A DNA stretch of 64,000 nt from NCBI RefSeq assembly GCF_036013935.1, contig NZ_CP107902.1, forward strand, positions 5,179,001-5,243,000, read 5' to 3'. The notes below the pieces were generated by a model. That model did not search any database and was not told where the DNA came from. It was given only the letters and a program-made list of their open reading frames with translations. The stretch's first letter is position 1, and every line of letters starts with the position of its first letter. Source of the DNA: Streptomyces sp. NBC_00461. Lineage in GTDB: Bacteria > Actinomycetota > Actinomycetes > Streptomycetales > Streptomycetaceae. Of the stretch, positions 35,726-44,293 are shown piece by piece. Made by a program: the position numbers and the translations under genes.

Positions 35726-35929
35726 TCAGGCAGGAACGATGTTCTCGGCCTGCGGGCCCTTCTGACCCTGCGTGACGTCGAAGGTAACCTTCTGGCCCTC
35801 CTGAAGCTCACGGAAGCCGGAGGTGGCGATGTTCGAGTAGTGGGCGAACACGTCAGCGCCGCCACCGTCCTGCTCGATGAAGCCAAAACCCTTTTCCGCG
35901 TTGAACCACTTCACGGTGCCAGATGCCAT
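35726..35929 (-). CDS. Cold-shock protein (copy 1)
   Basis: 67-residue CspA-type OB-fold. RNP1 KGFGFI and RNP2 DVFAHYSNI are intact; the protein starts [20 protein letters not shown]. It binds single-stranded nucleic acid and acts as an RNA chaperone. AAGGGAG lies upstream. It heads a module with the hairpin and DEAD-box gene downstream. The 5' region contains conserved blocks shared with copy 2. Confidence 0.96.
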   Translation of the reverse strand: MASGTVKWFNAEKGFGFIEQDGGGADVFAHYSNIATSGFRELQEGQKVTFDVTQGQKGPQAENIVPA

Positions 35930-35983
35930 ATTGAATCTCCCTTTGGGGCAGTTAACCGGAGTCCGCACCTTGCAGGCCCCGGA

Positions 35984-36106
35984 GTCGCCGCGATGATCGC
36001 CCCTCCGGAAAAATCCGGAAAGCTCCGGAAACAAGAAAAGGTGCTCGTCGACGCAAGTCGGTTGAGCACCCGATTTCTGATGTCTCTGGTAACCAAAACT
36101 GCAACT
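35984..36106 (-). promoter_or_regulatory. 5' leader/promoter region of cold-shock gene 1
   Basis: Two blocks are shared with the leader of copy 2: GTCGCCGYGATGAT (35984-35997) and a 22-bp block at 36085-36106 (TCTGGTAACCAAAACTGCAA, then CT; 19 of 22 identical). Between them, three TCCGGA palindromes start at 36004, 36014 and 36024, exactly 10 bp apart. The conserved blocks probably mark the transcript leader and promoter edge. Confidence 0.5.
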
Positions 36107-36210
36107 TTTATCACGGTATCACAGGTCGAGCCGAACGCCCCAGGATTTTTTGCGTGGCGCCTGTCGTGTCGGCCAGTCCCCGGTCGGCGGGCGGCCGTCC
36201 CCGCGGCGGC

Positions 36211-36723
36211 TCAGCCGAAGAGGGCCACCCGCGGCTGCACCGTGCCCGTGGCCTGCGGGCCGACGACGGTGAGGCGGTAGACCTCGGTCAGGGTCTCGCC
36301 CGCGTGCAGGACGCGCCGGGCGGCCGAGAGGTCGGTGAACAGCGTGCCGGTCTGGGTGCCGACCCGGACGGCTTCCCAGCGGCCGTCCGCCGTGCGGCGC
36401 TCCAGCGTGATGTCCGACGGCGCCAGGAACGGTCCCGCGTCCGGCGACACCACCAGGAGCTGCGGGGCGACCGTGCGGTCCGCTGCCGCGTCGTTGCGGT
36501 AGGTGACCGGGAACTCGTGCCGCTCGCCGTCGGCCGGCAGGGGCCTTGCCGCCAGGTCCACGAAGCCGGTCGGTACGGCGGATGCGTGCACCTGCGAAGA
36601 CGTGGACGCTGCCGCGACCGTCGGCTGGGTGGCCGCCAGGGCGGGGCCCGTCGTGGCCGGACCGGAGAGCACCACGAGGACGGCCACGGAAGCGAGCGTG
36701 AGACAGCTGTTCTTCGAGGGCAT
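36211..36723 (-). CDS. Secreted protein of unknown function
   Basis: 170 residues with an N-terminal signal peptide (LTLASVAVLVVLSGPATTG, cleavage after ALAA). The mature part looks like a single beta-sandwich (ERHEFPVTYRNDAAADRTVA, then PQLLVVSPDAGPFL and SDITLERRTADGRWEAVRVG), similar to small secreted Ig-like proteins of Streptomyces. AAGGAT precedes ATG 36723. No catalytic residues are apparent. Confidence 0.7.
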   Translation of the reverse strand: MPSKNSCLTLASVAVLVVLSGPATTGPALAATQPTVAAASTSSQVHASAVPTGFVDLAARPLPADGERHEFPVTYRNDAAADRTVAPQLLVVSPDAGPFLAPSDITLERRTADGRWEAVRVGTQTGTLFTDLSAARRVLHAGETLTEVYRLTVVGPQATGTVQPRVALFG

Positions 36724-36912
36724 GTTCGCCGATCCTTCGAGTTCGCTCGGATGAACTGGCCTGCCCCGCAAGGCTGTCGGCCAGGAACATCACCCAGGTT
36801 ACGCAGCGAGGCCCGGACCAACGCGACGGATCACGGCTCGTCGGCACACGGTCTTCACCTGTGCAAGCGGGTAGAGCCTCTGTGCAAGCGGACAGGGCCT
36901 CGAAGAGCGCGC

Positions 36913-36943
36913 GGACGGCCCGGGTGCGAGACCCGGGCCGTCC
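36913..36943 (-). terminator. Terminator hairpin of the S53 peptidase gene
   Basis: 13-bp perfect stem GGACGGCCCGGGT with GCGAG loop, 27 bp downstream of the S53 peptidase stop. Upstream of the small secreted gene, two direct CTGTGCAAGCGG repeats (about 36859 and 36881) lie next to it. Confidence 0.75.
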
Positions 36944-36969
36944 ACGTGGCGTCAGACGCGTCAGGCGTG

Positions 36970-38322
36970 TCAGCCGTGGTGGCTCGCCCTCGCGAGGGCC
37001 GGGACGAAGCGCAGGGCGTCGATGGTGCCGACGCCGGTGGCGAGGTCGTAGCCGTTCACGGCCTTGTAGCCGGTGACGCCTTCGTAGCTGTTGTCGGTGC
37101 CGTCGTTGACGTCGACGACGCCGTTGGCCTTGGCGTTGTGGGCGTAGAGGCTGTACATGGCCTTCTGGATGTTGCCCACCCGGTGGCCGGCCACCTGGTC
37201 GGCGAGCGCGACGATGCCCGCGAAGATCGGGGTGGCCTCGCTGGTGCCGCCGGTGACGCCCCAGCCGACGGCGGTCGGGTCGTAGCTTTCGTAGGTCCAC
37301 GCGCCGCCGTTGACCGCGGCGGTCATCGAGATGTCCGGGGTGCCGCGGCGGGTGCCGACGACGTTCTTCACGCCGTCCTGGAAGGACGGGCGGGTGAAGA
37401 CGTGGGACTGGCCGCCACCACCGGAGCCGTAGTCGTTGTAGACGCTGTCCGGCTTGAGGCGGTCGCCCTTGTCGTTCAGGTGGAGCTGGGTGCCGCCGAT
37501 CGAGGTGACCAGCGGGTCCGCGGAGGGCCAGGAGTTGACGCGCTTGTCGTAGTACGTCTTGCCGTCCAGCTTGAGGTCGGTCGCGCCGCCGTCACCGGAG
37601 GCCGCGAGGACGGTGACGTGCTTGCGGTCGGCGTCCTGGAAGGCGTACCGCAGCTTCTTGATGCTGGAGAAGTCGCCCTTGTCGAAGCCGGGGAAGGTGT
37701 TCTCCGTGGCGCCGAAGCTCTGGCTGATGACGTCGCCGACGTTCTGGTCGATCAGGTGCTTCTCGGCGTCCATCATCTCCGGCAGACCGGTGGTGCCCTC
37801 GGTCTCGGAGACCGCCGTCTCCACCAGGACGATCTTGGCGGCGGGTGCCACCGCGTGCGCCAGCTCGACGTCCAGGGTCGTCTCGCCGGCCCAGCCGGTC
37901 ATGTCACTGTTCTTGGGGTCGAAGGCGGGCACGTGCCCCCACTTGACCACCTTCACCTTGGTGCTGGGCAGGCCGAACTGCCTGCTGTAGACGTCGAGAT
38001 CGTGCTGCACGGTCGGGGAGCCGTACGAGTCGACGATGACGATGGTGCGGCCCTTGCCCGTGACGCCCTTGCGGTAAAGGGCGTTCAGGTCGTACGCCTT
38101 GCGGTACTGGAGCGGGTTGTAGCAGTTGATGTGCCACTTGGCCTGGCACTGCTCGCTGTTCAGCGGGCTGCTCACCCCGTGCGCCAGGTTGTGCCCGGCG
38201 ACGGCCGGTACCGCCAGGGTGTGCGGTACGGCGGCGGGCGCGGCGGTCCCCTGTGCGGTGACCGCGAGGGCGGCGGCGGACGTGGCAGCCGCGACGCCCA
38301 GCCCGATTCGGGCTATGTGCAT
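36970..38322 (-). CDS. Secreted S53 (sedolisin-like) serine-carboxyl peptidase
   Basis: 450 residues with an N-terminal signal peptide (GVAAATSAAALAVTAQGTAA). Catalytic triad of the sedolisin family: Glu147 and Asp151 in GETTLDVELAHAVAP, oxyanion Asp244 in ASGDGG, nucleophile Ser361 in GVTGGTSEATPIFAG. A calcium site region near the C-terminus (VDVNDGTDNSYEGVTGYKAV) is present. Sedolisins usually carry a 150-200 residue propeptide; only about 60 residues separate the signal from the catalytic domain here, as in some short bacterial S53 enzymes. ATG 38322 follows a GGGGG stretch. Confidence 0.9.
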   Translation of the reverse strand: MHIARIGLGVAAATSAAALAVTAQGTAAPAAVPHTLAVPAVAGHNLAHGVSSPLNSEQCQAKWHINCYNPLQYRKAYDLNALYRKGVTGKGRTIVIVDSYGSPTVQHDLDVYSRQFGLPSTKVKVVKWGHVPAFDPKNSDMTGWAGETTLDVELAHAVAPAAKIVLVETAVSETEGTTGLPEMMDAEKHLIDQNVGDVISQSFGATENTFPGFDKGDFSSIKKLRYAFQDADRKHVTVLAASGDGGATDLKLDGKTYYDKRVNSWPSADPLVTSIGGTQLHLNDKGDRLKPDSVYNDYGSGGGGQSHVFTRPSFQDGVKNVVGTRRGTPDISMTAAVNGGAWTYESYDPTAVGWGVTGGTSEATPIFAGIVALADQVAGHRVGNIQKAMYSLYAHNAKANGVVDVNDGTDNSYEGVTGYKAVNGYDLATGVGTIDALRFVPALARASHHG

Positions 38323-38342
38323 GAATCCCCCTGGATTCGGAG

Positions 38343-38384
38343 TCTCACGAAGTGGTCTCGGTCTCACGAAGTGATCCCGAAGTG
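38343..38384. repeat. Direct repeats upstream of the S53 peptidase gene
   Basis: TCTCACGAAGTG occurs at 38343-38354 and 38362-38373, and a shorter CGAAGTG at 38378-38384, within 20-65 bp of the peptidase start. Spacing of 19 and 11 bp would place them on related faces of the helix, so a regulator site is possible. Confidence 0.55.
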
Positions 38385-38461
38385 GTCTTCGCGCATCTCA
38401 TCGAAGGAGTCATGCACAGTTCAAGACCGTTGAATGGACGATGCCGAACCCTTTACCTCCT

Positions 38462-38520
38462 GATTGGCTGTGACTTTCCCGATTGACCGTCAACTTTCCC
38501 GATTGGCGGTCAGCTCCCCC
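38462..38520. repeat. Three imperfect 20-bp tandem repeats at a gene end
   Basis: Units start GATTGGCTGTGACTTTCCC (38462), GATTGACCGTCAACTTTCCC (38481) and GATTGGCGGTCAGCTCCCCC (38501). The third spans the stop codon of the HTH membrane protein gene, so the tandem array seems to have grown outward from the gene end. Confidence 0.7.
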
Positions 38521-39826
38521 GTTTGATCCACTCGCCGCCGCCCAGCGGGTAGTCGTAACCCGGGCGGCCCGCGTCGGCGCTCGTACGGAACGGGGTGCCG
38601 TTGTTGTCGATGCGGACCGTGCCGTGGCGGGTGCCGCTGGACCAGTCCAGGGTGAGGTCCCAGCGGACGTCGTGCGCCGTGGTGTGGGCGTTGACGTAGA
38701 AGACCTCCGGGTCGGACTCGCTGACCTTGTACGGGAAGTCGCGCTGGCCGTTCTTGACGGTGACCGTGGGGCTGCCGCTGTCGAGGCCGATGTCGAACGA
38801 CTTGGTGCCGACGCCGCCACCGCAGCCGACACCCATCGAGTAGTCGTTCCAGGCGAGGGGCGCGCCCTTGGTCAGGACGCGTACGTGCAACGCCTCCAGG
38901 ACGACGGTGTCCTCGCCGGTGCCCTGGACCGTGAGGGCGACCCGCTGCCCGCCCGAGGACACCGCCCCGTACGCGGCGGCCCAGCGCGGAGCGTCCTGCT
39001 CGCTCGCCGGCGGGCCGACCTGCTCGGGTTCGCTGTCGACGAGGAAGTGCTGGCTGCACGGATCCTCGTATACGTAGGGACGGGTGCCGACAGTGAGCGG
39101 GACGGCGCCGCCGACGCTGTCGTCGGTGGTCCGGGCCCCGCCCCGCCCGTCGGCGCCCCCGGAACCGGCGGTCGCGGCAGGGGAGTTGGAGGCCGATGCG
39201 GACGGCTTGCGACCGCTCCCGCTCCCGCCGGGAGACGGTGTGGCGGAGGGCTTTCCGGCCTTGCCGCTCTCGCCGGTCTCGGGGGTGCCGGTGATCGGCG
39301 CCTGCGTGGTGTCCCCGGTGTCCCCGGCGCCCGTCGGGCGCAGGGCGAACACGACGGCTCCCAGCGCGGCGACCACCGCGAGGGAGGCGATCAACGCGGT
39401 ACGGCGGCGGCGGAGCATGGGGGTACGACGGAGCCAAGGCGTACGAAGCGGCGGCGCGGGCTCGCCCGGCATGCCGACGACAACCGGCTCACCGCTCTCG
39501 GCCTCGTCCTTGCCTCCGTCCTCGTGCTTTTCCTCGCCCTCCGCCGCGACCTGATCCGCCCGGTACCCGCGTGCCGCGTCCGCCAGGATCCAGCGCCGGT
39601 GCAGCTCCACGAGCTCCTGCGGCGTCGCCCGGCAGACCCTGGCGAGGCGCTCCACGGGTGCGTACTCGACCGGCACCGCGGTGCCGTTGCAATAGCGGTG
39701 CACCGTCGACGTACTCATGTGCAGACGTTTGGCAAGCGCCCCGTAGCTCAGTCCCGAGCGGTCCTTGAGCTCCCGCAGCAGCTGCGCGAACGCCTCCGCC
39801 TGCCCGGCCTCCGTCGCCCCTGACAC
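38510..39826 (-). CDS. Membrane-anchored XRE-type HTH protein
   Basis: 438 residues, GTG start at 39826 with GAGGGGA upstream. An XRE-type HTH covers residues about 12-65 (FAQLLRELKDRSGLSYGALA, LHMSTSTVHRYCNG). A charged linker, one transmembrane helix (TALIASLAVVAALGAVVFAL, about 145-165), a long Ser/Gly/Pro linker and an external beta-rich domain follow, with two Cys (EDPCSQHF, VGCGGG). Such HTH-TM-external proteins are common in Streptomyces and may couple envelope state to transcription. The C-terminal domain resembles the helix of families with a 'NAAHTTAHDVRWDLTLDW' type strand; its ligand is unknown. Confidence 0.78.
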   Translation of the reverse strand: MSGATEAGQAEAFAQLLRELKDRSGLSYGALAKRLHMSTSTVHRYCNGTAVPVEYAPVERLARVCRATPQELVELHRRWILADAARGYRADQVAAEGEEKHEDGGKDEAESGEPVVVGMPGEPAPPLRTPWLRRTPMLRRRRTALIASLAVVAALGAVVFALRPTGAGDTGDTTQAPITGTPETGESGKAGKPSATPSPGGSGSGRKPSASASNSPAATAGSGGADGRGGARTTDDSVGGAVPLTVGTRPYVYEDPCSQHFLVDSEPEQVGPPASEQDAPRWAAAYGAVSSGGQRVALTVQGTGEDTVVLEALHVRVLTKGAPLAWNDYSMGVGCGGGVGTKSFDIGLDSGSPTVTVKNGQRDFPYKVSESDPEVFYVNAHTTAHDVRWDLTLDWSSGTRHGTVRIDNNGTPFRTSADAGRPGYDYPLGGGEWIKRGS

Positions 39827-40013
39827 CCGTTCCCCTCATCCCCCGTATTCCAGTGGCGCGTTCCAGGACCACTGCTTTCGCCCTGGTCAGAGGGCGTTTC
39901 GGCGTTCCAGCGTCCCCAACTGCCCGCCATGTGTGGCAGTTGGGACGGATCACGTCACAAGCTTCGGTCATCCAATCACCACCGCCACCCGAACGCCGAA
40001 GGGGTACGACCAC

Positions 40014-40754
40014 GTGTCCAGCCACCGCATCTCCCGCACCCGTCTCGCCGCCGCCGCGGCGACCACCGTTCTCGCCGCGCTCTCCCTGACCGCGTGCAAC
40101 GACGGAACAGGCGCCCACGACGAGGGCAACGCGGCGACCACCTCCACGAGCCCCTCGTCCGGTGCCCCTTCGCCGAGCTCCGGTTCCGGCTCTGGTTCCG
40201 GCTCCCCTTCGTCCTCGAACTCCTCGGGTTCCTCGAATGCCTCGGGCTCCTCCGACGCCCAGCCCGGCGCCGGCTCGAAGTCCACCGCGCACACCTCCGC
40301 TCCGAAGCCGCCCGTCTCCTCCGGCAAGCCGGTCACCTGCGAGGGGTCCAACACCAAGACGGTCGCGGCCCCGTTGACCCGCCCCGTGAACCACATGCTG
40401 CTCACGGTGACCAACACCGGCAGCAGGACCTGCTTCCTCTACGGCTACCCGGCCGTCCGATTCGGCGAGGCCCAGGCCGTGCCTCCGGTCATCGAGGAGT
40501 CGCAGCCGCAGGCCGTCGTCACCCTGAAGCCGGGCGAGTCCGGGTATGCGTCCGTGAGCCTGTCCGCCACCGACGGCAGCGGCTCGAACGGCCACACCGT
40601 GAAGTCCCTGACCGTCTACTTCCACGGCCGCTCCGGCAACGAGAGCGTCGGTGCGGGAGCCCACCCGTCGCTGCCCGCGAAGGGCGCCTACGTCGACGAC
40701 TCGCTCAAGGTGACGTACTGGCAGCAGTCGATGGACGACGCCGTCAACTGGTGA
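40014..40754 (+). CDS. DUF4232 lipoprotein
   Basis: 246 residues. Lipobox SLTAC with lipidated Cys28 after a classic signal peptide. Residues 35-100 are a Ser/Gly-rich disordered spacer. The C-terminal 145 residues are a DUF4232 beta-sandwich (CEGSNTKTVAAPLTRPVNHM, then LLTVTNTGSRTCFLYGYPAV, ending VKSLTVYFHG). GTG 40014 follows GAAGGGG. Located on the outer face of the membrane; function of the family is unknown. Confidence 0.85.
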   Translation: MSSHRISRTRLAAAAATTVLAALSLTACNDGTGAHDEGNAATTSTSPSSGAPSPSSGSGSGSGSPSSSNSSGSSNASGSSDAQPGAGSKSTAHTSAPKPPVSSGKPVTCEGSNTKTVAAPLTRPVNHMLLTVTNTGSRTCFLYGYPAVRFGEAQAVPPVIEESQPQAVVTLKPGESGYASVSLSATDGSGSNGHTVKSLTVYFHGRSGNESVGAGAHPSLPAKGAYVDDSLKVTYWQQSMDDAVNW

Positions 40755-40923
40755 GGCTCGCAGAAGCACCATTGACCGGCGAACTCCCCGCGCCCGCAGC
40801 GCTCCGCTAGCATGTTCGAACTCGCGATGAACGTCACCCATCGTCCACTCTTCACCGGGAACCATGCCATTTACCGCGATGAGCACCTCCATTCCATCAA
40901 CGTCCTGAAAATCGGCCACACAA

Positions 40924-42369
40924 TTGACACCTATAGCGTCGCGGTTTTTCTCGCGAACAAAGTGCAGAACTGCGGGCTCTGAACGGGGCAGGTCACCGGC
41001 GATACGCTGGGTCGCGGCGGGTGCTGTGGCCCTTGGATTCCTTGTCGCGTTGGAGATCGTCGCGCGCCACTACGGCCTGCCGGGACCGATGACCACTCAG
41101 GTGCGGGAGCTGATATTCCCGCCCAAGTCGGGCTTTGTGCTGTATGCCGGTCTGGCGTTGATGATGGTGGTGCTCACCCGGCGGGAACGCTTCGTCGCGA
41201 TCGGTGCCGCGATCGGTATCGACGCCGCCATCCTGCTGGTGCGGTGGGTGGTCGGCGCCAGGATGACCGGCGGCCATCCCTTCGGAAACGGCGCCTTGTG
41301 GGTGATCTGCGGCTGTGCGGTCATAGCCGTCACGCGCCGCACCGGTCGCGAACGTGTCCTGCTGCTGAAGGGCGTTGGGCTGAGCCTGCTGCTGATAGCC
41401 GGCCGCAAGACCGGCGACACCTGGCTCCTGATCACGTCGAAGTCCCGCCCGATGGTGCTCGACCAGTACATGGAGAACGCCGACCATGCGCTGGGCAATC
41501 CGTCGTGGCTGGTGGGCCGGGCTCTCACGGCCACCGGCCCGATCGGCGCCCATGTCCTCAACTTCGTCTACGGCCAGCTTCCGGTGGCCGCGGTCGTCGT
41601 CGCGCTGTACCAGCTGCGTCGTGTGGCGGTCGAGCGCCGCTTCCCCGGCCACCATCTGGTGCGCACCTTTCTGGTGATCGGCCTCCTCGGGCCGGCCATC
41701 TACATGATCTTTCCGGTGGTCGGGCCGATCTACGCCTACGGCGCCGGGAACGCGCACTGGGCTGCGGCCCATCTGTGGCTCCCCACGCAGCCCACCGGGC
41801 AGTGGGCGGTGGCCAACCTGTGGCCGGACGTGGTGCCGCCGATCCGTGCACCGCAGGGGATGCCGTTCGACCAGATCACCCCGCGCAACTGCATGCCCAG
41901 CCTGCACACGGCGTGGGCCACCACGATCTTCGTTCACTCCAGGAAGGGCCCGCGGTTTCTGCGCTGGGCCGGCACGGTCTGGCTGGTCGCCACGCTCGCC
42001 GCAACGCTGGGGTTCGGCTTCCACTACGGCGCGGATCTGGTCGCCGGCGTGGTCTTCGCGCTCACGATCGAGACGGCCCTGCAGGCGCTTGACCGCGGCT
42101 GGGACCGTTCGGCAATCCAGCTGGTCGCTCACGGCGCGACGGTGTTCGTGGCGATGTTGCTGTCCTATCGCTACCTGTCGATGGAGATGGCCCGCCATCC
42201 GTGGGTTTTCGGACCGCTTCTCCTAGTGGCGATGGCCTCCGTGATCCACGGCTTCGTACGGCAGACCACCCTGCGGCAGCCGACCCCCGCACCAGCACCA
42301 GCACCTGTGCCCCTGCCGGCGCCCTCGCCGTCCCCGTCGCCGTCCCCCAGCTCCTCCACCAGCGGCTGA
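40924..42369 (+). CDS. PAP2-type multi-pass membrane enzyme
   Basis: Up to 481 residues with about eight to ten membrane helices. The phosphatase-superfamily motifs appear late: CMPSLHTAWATTIFVHSRK (SxHxA, motif 2) and GFGFHYGADLVAGVVF (motif 3), matching the PAP2_3/Aur1-Ipt1-like group that handles lipid or inositol phosphates. The tail is a Pro/Ala/Ser repeat (PAPAPAPVPLPAPSPSPSPS). The start is unsure: the frame opens with a TTG at 40924 that coincides with a TTGACA -35-like hexamer; the next in-frame candidate is GTG 41026, but it falls inside the first membrane helix. Confidence 0.75.
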   Translation: MTPIASRFFSRTKCRTAGSERGRSPAIRWVAAGAVALGFLVALEIVARHYGLPGPMTTQVRELIFPPKSGFVLYAGLALMMVVLTRRERFVAIGAAIGIDAAILLVRWVVGARMTGGHPFGNGALWVICGCAVIAVTRRTGRERVLLLKGVGLSLLLIAGRKTGDTWLLITSKSRPMVLDQYMENADHALGNPSWLVGRALTATGPIGAHVLNFVYGQLPVAAVVVALYQLRRVAVERRFPGHHLVRTFLVIGLLGPAIYMIFPVVGPIYAYGAGNAHWAAAHLWLPTQPTGQWAVANLWPDVVPPIRAPQGMPFDQITPRNCMPSLHTAWATTIFVHSRKGPRFLRWAGTVWLVATLAATLGFGFHYGADLVAGVVFALTIETALQALDRGWDRSAIQLVAHGATVFVAMLLSYRYLSMEMARHPWVFGPLLLVAMASVIHGFVRQTTLRQPTPAPAPAPVPLPAPSPSPSPSPSSSTSG

Positions 42370-42567
42370 AACCGCACCGCATAGCCTTCACTCCAACCCA
42401 TTGCAATAGAAGCGGGGTGGAGTGTTGCGTTAAGTGCGCCGCCATTGCAACAATCTGACGCCAATGACCTGCATAAATGGGAATTGAACGCAACTAGAAC
42501 GTTGTCGAATCTGTAAACGCAACGTAGCTTTTCCATCGTCAGAAACGACGTACCGGAGGAGCTCGCC

Positions 42568-43236
42568 ATGCAGAAGTTCGACACCCCCGCCCCGATCGCC
42601 ACTGTCCTCGACATCCCCGCGGGACGCATCCGGTTCATCGCCGCCGACCGGGCCGACACCACGGTCGAGGTCCTGCCCGCGGACGCCTCCAAGAGCCGCG
42701 ACGTGAAGGCGGCGGAGCAGATCGAGGTCGCTTACGGCGAAGGCGTCCTGCGGATCGAGGCCCCGGCCGCGAAGAACCGGATCCTCGGCAACTCGGGATC
42801 CGTCGAGGTCACCGTCCAGCTGCCCGCCGGCTCCCGCATCGAGGCCAAGGCGGCCCTCGCCGAACTCCGGGGCGTCGGACGGCTCGGCGGCGTCGTCTTC
42901 GAGGGCGCGCAGGGCTCGGTCAAGCTCGACGAGACGGAGAGCGCCCGCCTCACTCTCCAAGCCGGCGACGTGACGGTCGGCCGCCTGGGCGGCCCCGCCG
43001 AGGTCAGCACCCAGAAGGGCGATCTCCACATCACCGAAGCCGTACGTGGCACGGTCACCCTGCGCACCGAGCACGGCGGGATCCAGGTCGGTGCCGCCAG
43101 CGGAGTCTCCGCCTCACTGGACGCCGGCACCGCCTACGGCCGCATCCACAACGCGCTCAGGAACACCGAGGGCGCCGCCGACCTGACCATTCACGCCACC
43201 ACCGCCTACGGCGACATCACGGCCCGCAGCCTCTGA
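42568..43236 (+). CDS. DUF4097-family beta-helix protein
   Basis: 222 residues beginning MQKFDTPAPIATVLDIPAGR. It consists of repeated short beta strands typical of the DUF4097 (adhesin-like) family: VEVTVQLPAGSRIEAKAALA, GSVKLDETESARLTLQAGDV, GGIQVGAASG, AYGRIHNALRN, AYGDITARSL. No signal peptide, so cytoplasmic. GGAGGAG precedes ATG 42568. It is followed 12 bp later by the GtrA gene, so they likely form one transcript. Function unknown. Confidence 0.85.
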   Translation: MQKFDTPAPIATVLDIPAGRIRFIAADRADTTVEVLPADASKSRDVKAAEQIEVAYGEGVLRIEAPAAKNRILGNSGSVEVTVQLPAGSRIEAKAALAELRGVGRLGGVVFEGAQGSVKLDETESARLTLQAGDVTVGRLGGPAEVSTQKGDLHITEAVRGTVTLRTEHGGIQVGAASGVSASLDAGTAYGRIHNALRNTEGAADLTIHATTAYGDITARSL

Positions 43237-43248
43237 AGGAGGACTCTC

Positions 43249-43752
43249 ATGACGTCGCTGCCGGCACACAGACCCGGGATGGCGACTCCGGCCGGCCCCG
43301 GCCCCGTCGCCTCCTTCGCGCGGTTCGTGATCTTCGGAGGCGGCGTCGGAGTCCTCTCCAGTTTCGCGATACCGCTCCTGGTCACGATCATGCCCTGGGC
43401 GGTCTCGAACGCGATCATCACCGCCGCCTCCACCGTGCTGTGCACCGAACTCCACGCCCGCTACACGTTCGGCAGGGGGCGTGGCGCCGGATGGCGGGAG
43501 CACTGGCAGTCCGCGGGCTCGGCCACCGCCGCCTACGCGGTGACCGGCGTCGCGGTGTTCGTCCTGCATCTGGTACAGGCCTCACCCGGCAGACCGACCG
43601 AGCAGATCGTCTACCTCGGCGCCTCCGGGCTTGCCGGCACCGGCCGCTTCGTCATCCTGCGCCTCTACGTCTTCGCCACCGGCCGCGCCAGGACCGCACG
43701 TCCTCCGGAACCCCAGGGGACCACGGCCCCGCCCGTCCTGCTGGCGGCATAG
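43249..43752 (+). CDS. GtrA-like membrane protein
   Basis: 167 residues with four predicted membrane helices. GtrA family features are FVIFGGGVGVLSSFAIPLLV, the helix with NAIITAASTVLCTELHARYTF and the last helix ending in LRLYVFATGR. GtrA proteins are thought to help flip lipid-linked sugars for cell-surface glycosylation. GGAGGACTCTC precedes ATG 43249, and spacing suggests cotranscription with the DUF4097 gene. Confidence 0.85.
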   Translation: MTSLPAHRPGMATPAGPGPVASFARFVIFGGGVGVLSSFAIPLLVTIMPWAVSNAIITAASTVLCTELHARYTFGRGRGAGWREHWQSAGSATAAYAVTGVAVFVLHLVQASPGRPTEQIVYLGASGLAGTGRFVILRLYVFATGRARTARPPEPQGTTAPPVLLAA

Positions 43753-43798
43753 CGGGCGGTGCTGTCCCCGGGAGTCCGGCTGCCGGACTGTCGGACTG

Positions 43799-44005
43799 CT
43801 AAGCCGCCTTGGGGCGTGCCGCTCGCCTGCGCGGGGCGGGGGCCTGTGTTTCCTCGGGCAGCGCGCTCTCGTCCTCGTACTCCTCGTACTCCTCGTGCTC
43901 CCCGAAGTCGGGGGCCTGGAAGGGGCTCGTGGTCGGCGGCGGCAAGGCCGTGGCGGAGGAGCGGGGCTGCTCCTGCGGAGCGGAGAACAGCGAGGTGGGG
44001 TCGAT
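43799..44005 (-). CDS. Small acidic protein, possible non-canonical start
   Basis: A minus-strand frame of up to 68 codons reads IDPTSLFSAPQEQPRSSATA, then SPFQAPDFGEHEEYEEYEDE and ends APRRRAARPKAA before a TAG. Composition (acidic centre, basic end, high GC at third positions) looks coding. No ATG, GTG or TTG opens the frame at its natural beginning. AAAGG lies 11-15 nt before an ATC at 44005, so initiation at ATC, or a later CTG or TTG, would be needed. It lies 66 bp downstream of the 73-residue gene. Confidence 0.4.
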   Translation of the reverse strand: MDPTSLFSAPQEQPRSSATALPPPTTSPFQAPDFGEHEEYEEYEDESALPEETQAPAPRRRAARPKAA

Positions 44006-44071
44006 GAGGGGTCTGCCTTTCGTTACAGGTCCCCGAAGGGGCCTGGCGTGCCGTGACCGGGCACAGCGGTT

Positions 44072-44293
44072 CTACAGCTTGGTCATTTTGGTGTACGGAC
44101 TCAAGATCCGCATCCTGGCCGAGCCGAAATCCACGAGCACCGCGATTCCGTCCTCGATGCCGAGGACCCGGCCGAGGCCGTGCATGTCGTGGGTGACCTG
44201 GTCGCCCACCGCGAAGTGCTTGGGGGTGGGTGCGACCGGCGCCTTGAAGGGGCTGGTGGGCAGATGGCGCTTCGGTGCAGCGTGCCTTGTCAT
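44072..44293 (-). CDS. Small CarD/Tudor-like domain protein
   Basis: 73 residues. Residues 28-72 read FAVGDQVTHDMHGLGRVLGI, then EDGIAVLVDFGSARMRIL, a pattern shared with the Tudor-like beta barrel at the start of CarD/TRCF RNA-polymerase interacting proteins and similar small Streptomyces proteins. The N-terminus is basic and Pro-rich. Possibly a small polymerase- or nucleic-acid-binding factor; alternative is an uncharacterised KOW-like fold. Confidence 0.7.
   Translation of the reverse strand: MTRHAAPKRHLPTSPFKAPVAPTPKHFAVGDQVTHDMHGLGRVLGIEDGIAVLVDFGSARMRILSPYTKMTKL

Noticed and set aside
39489..40919. Minus-strand frame beginning VADFQDVDGMEVLIAVNG
   Set aside because: Its first 40 codons look protein-like, but no family was recognised, and the remainder is antisense to the DUF4232 lipoprotein gene.
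40924..40952. TTGACA at 40924 as a promoter -35 box
   Set aside because: No -10-like hexamer occurs 16-18 bp downstream; kept only as a caution about the start of the PAP2-type gene.
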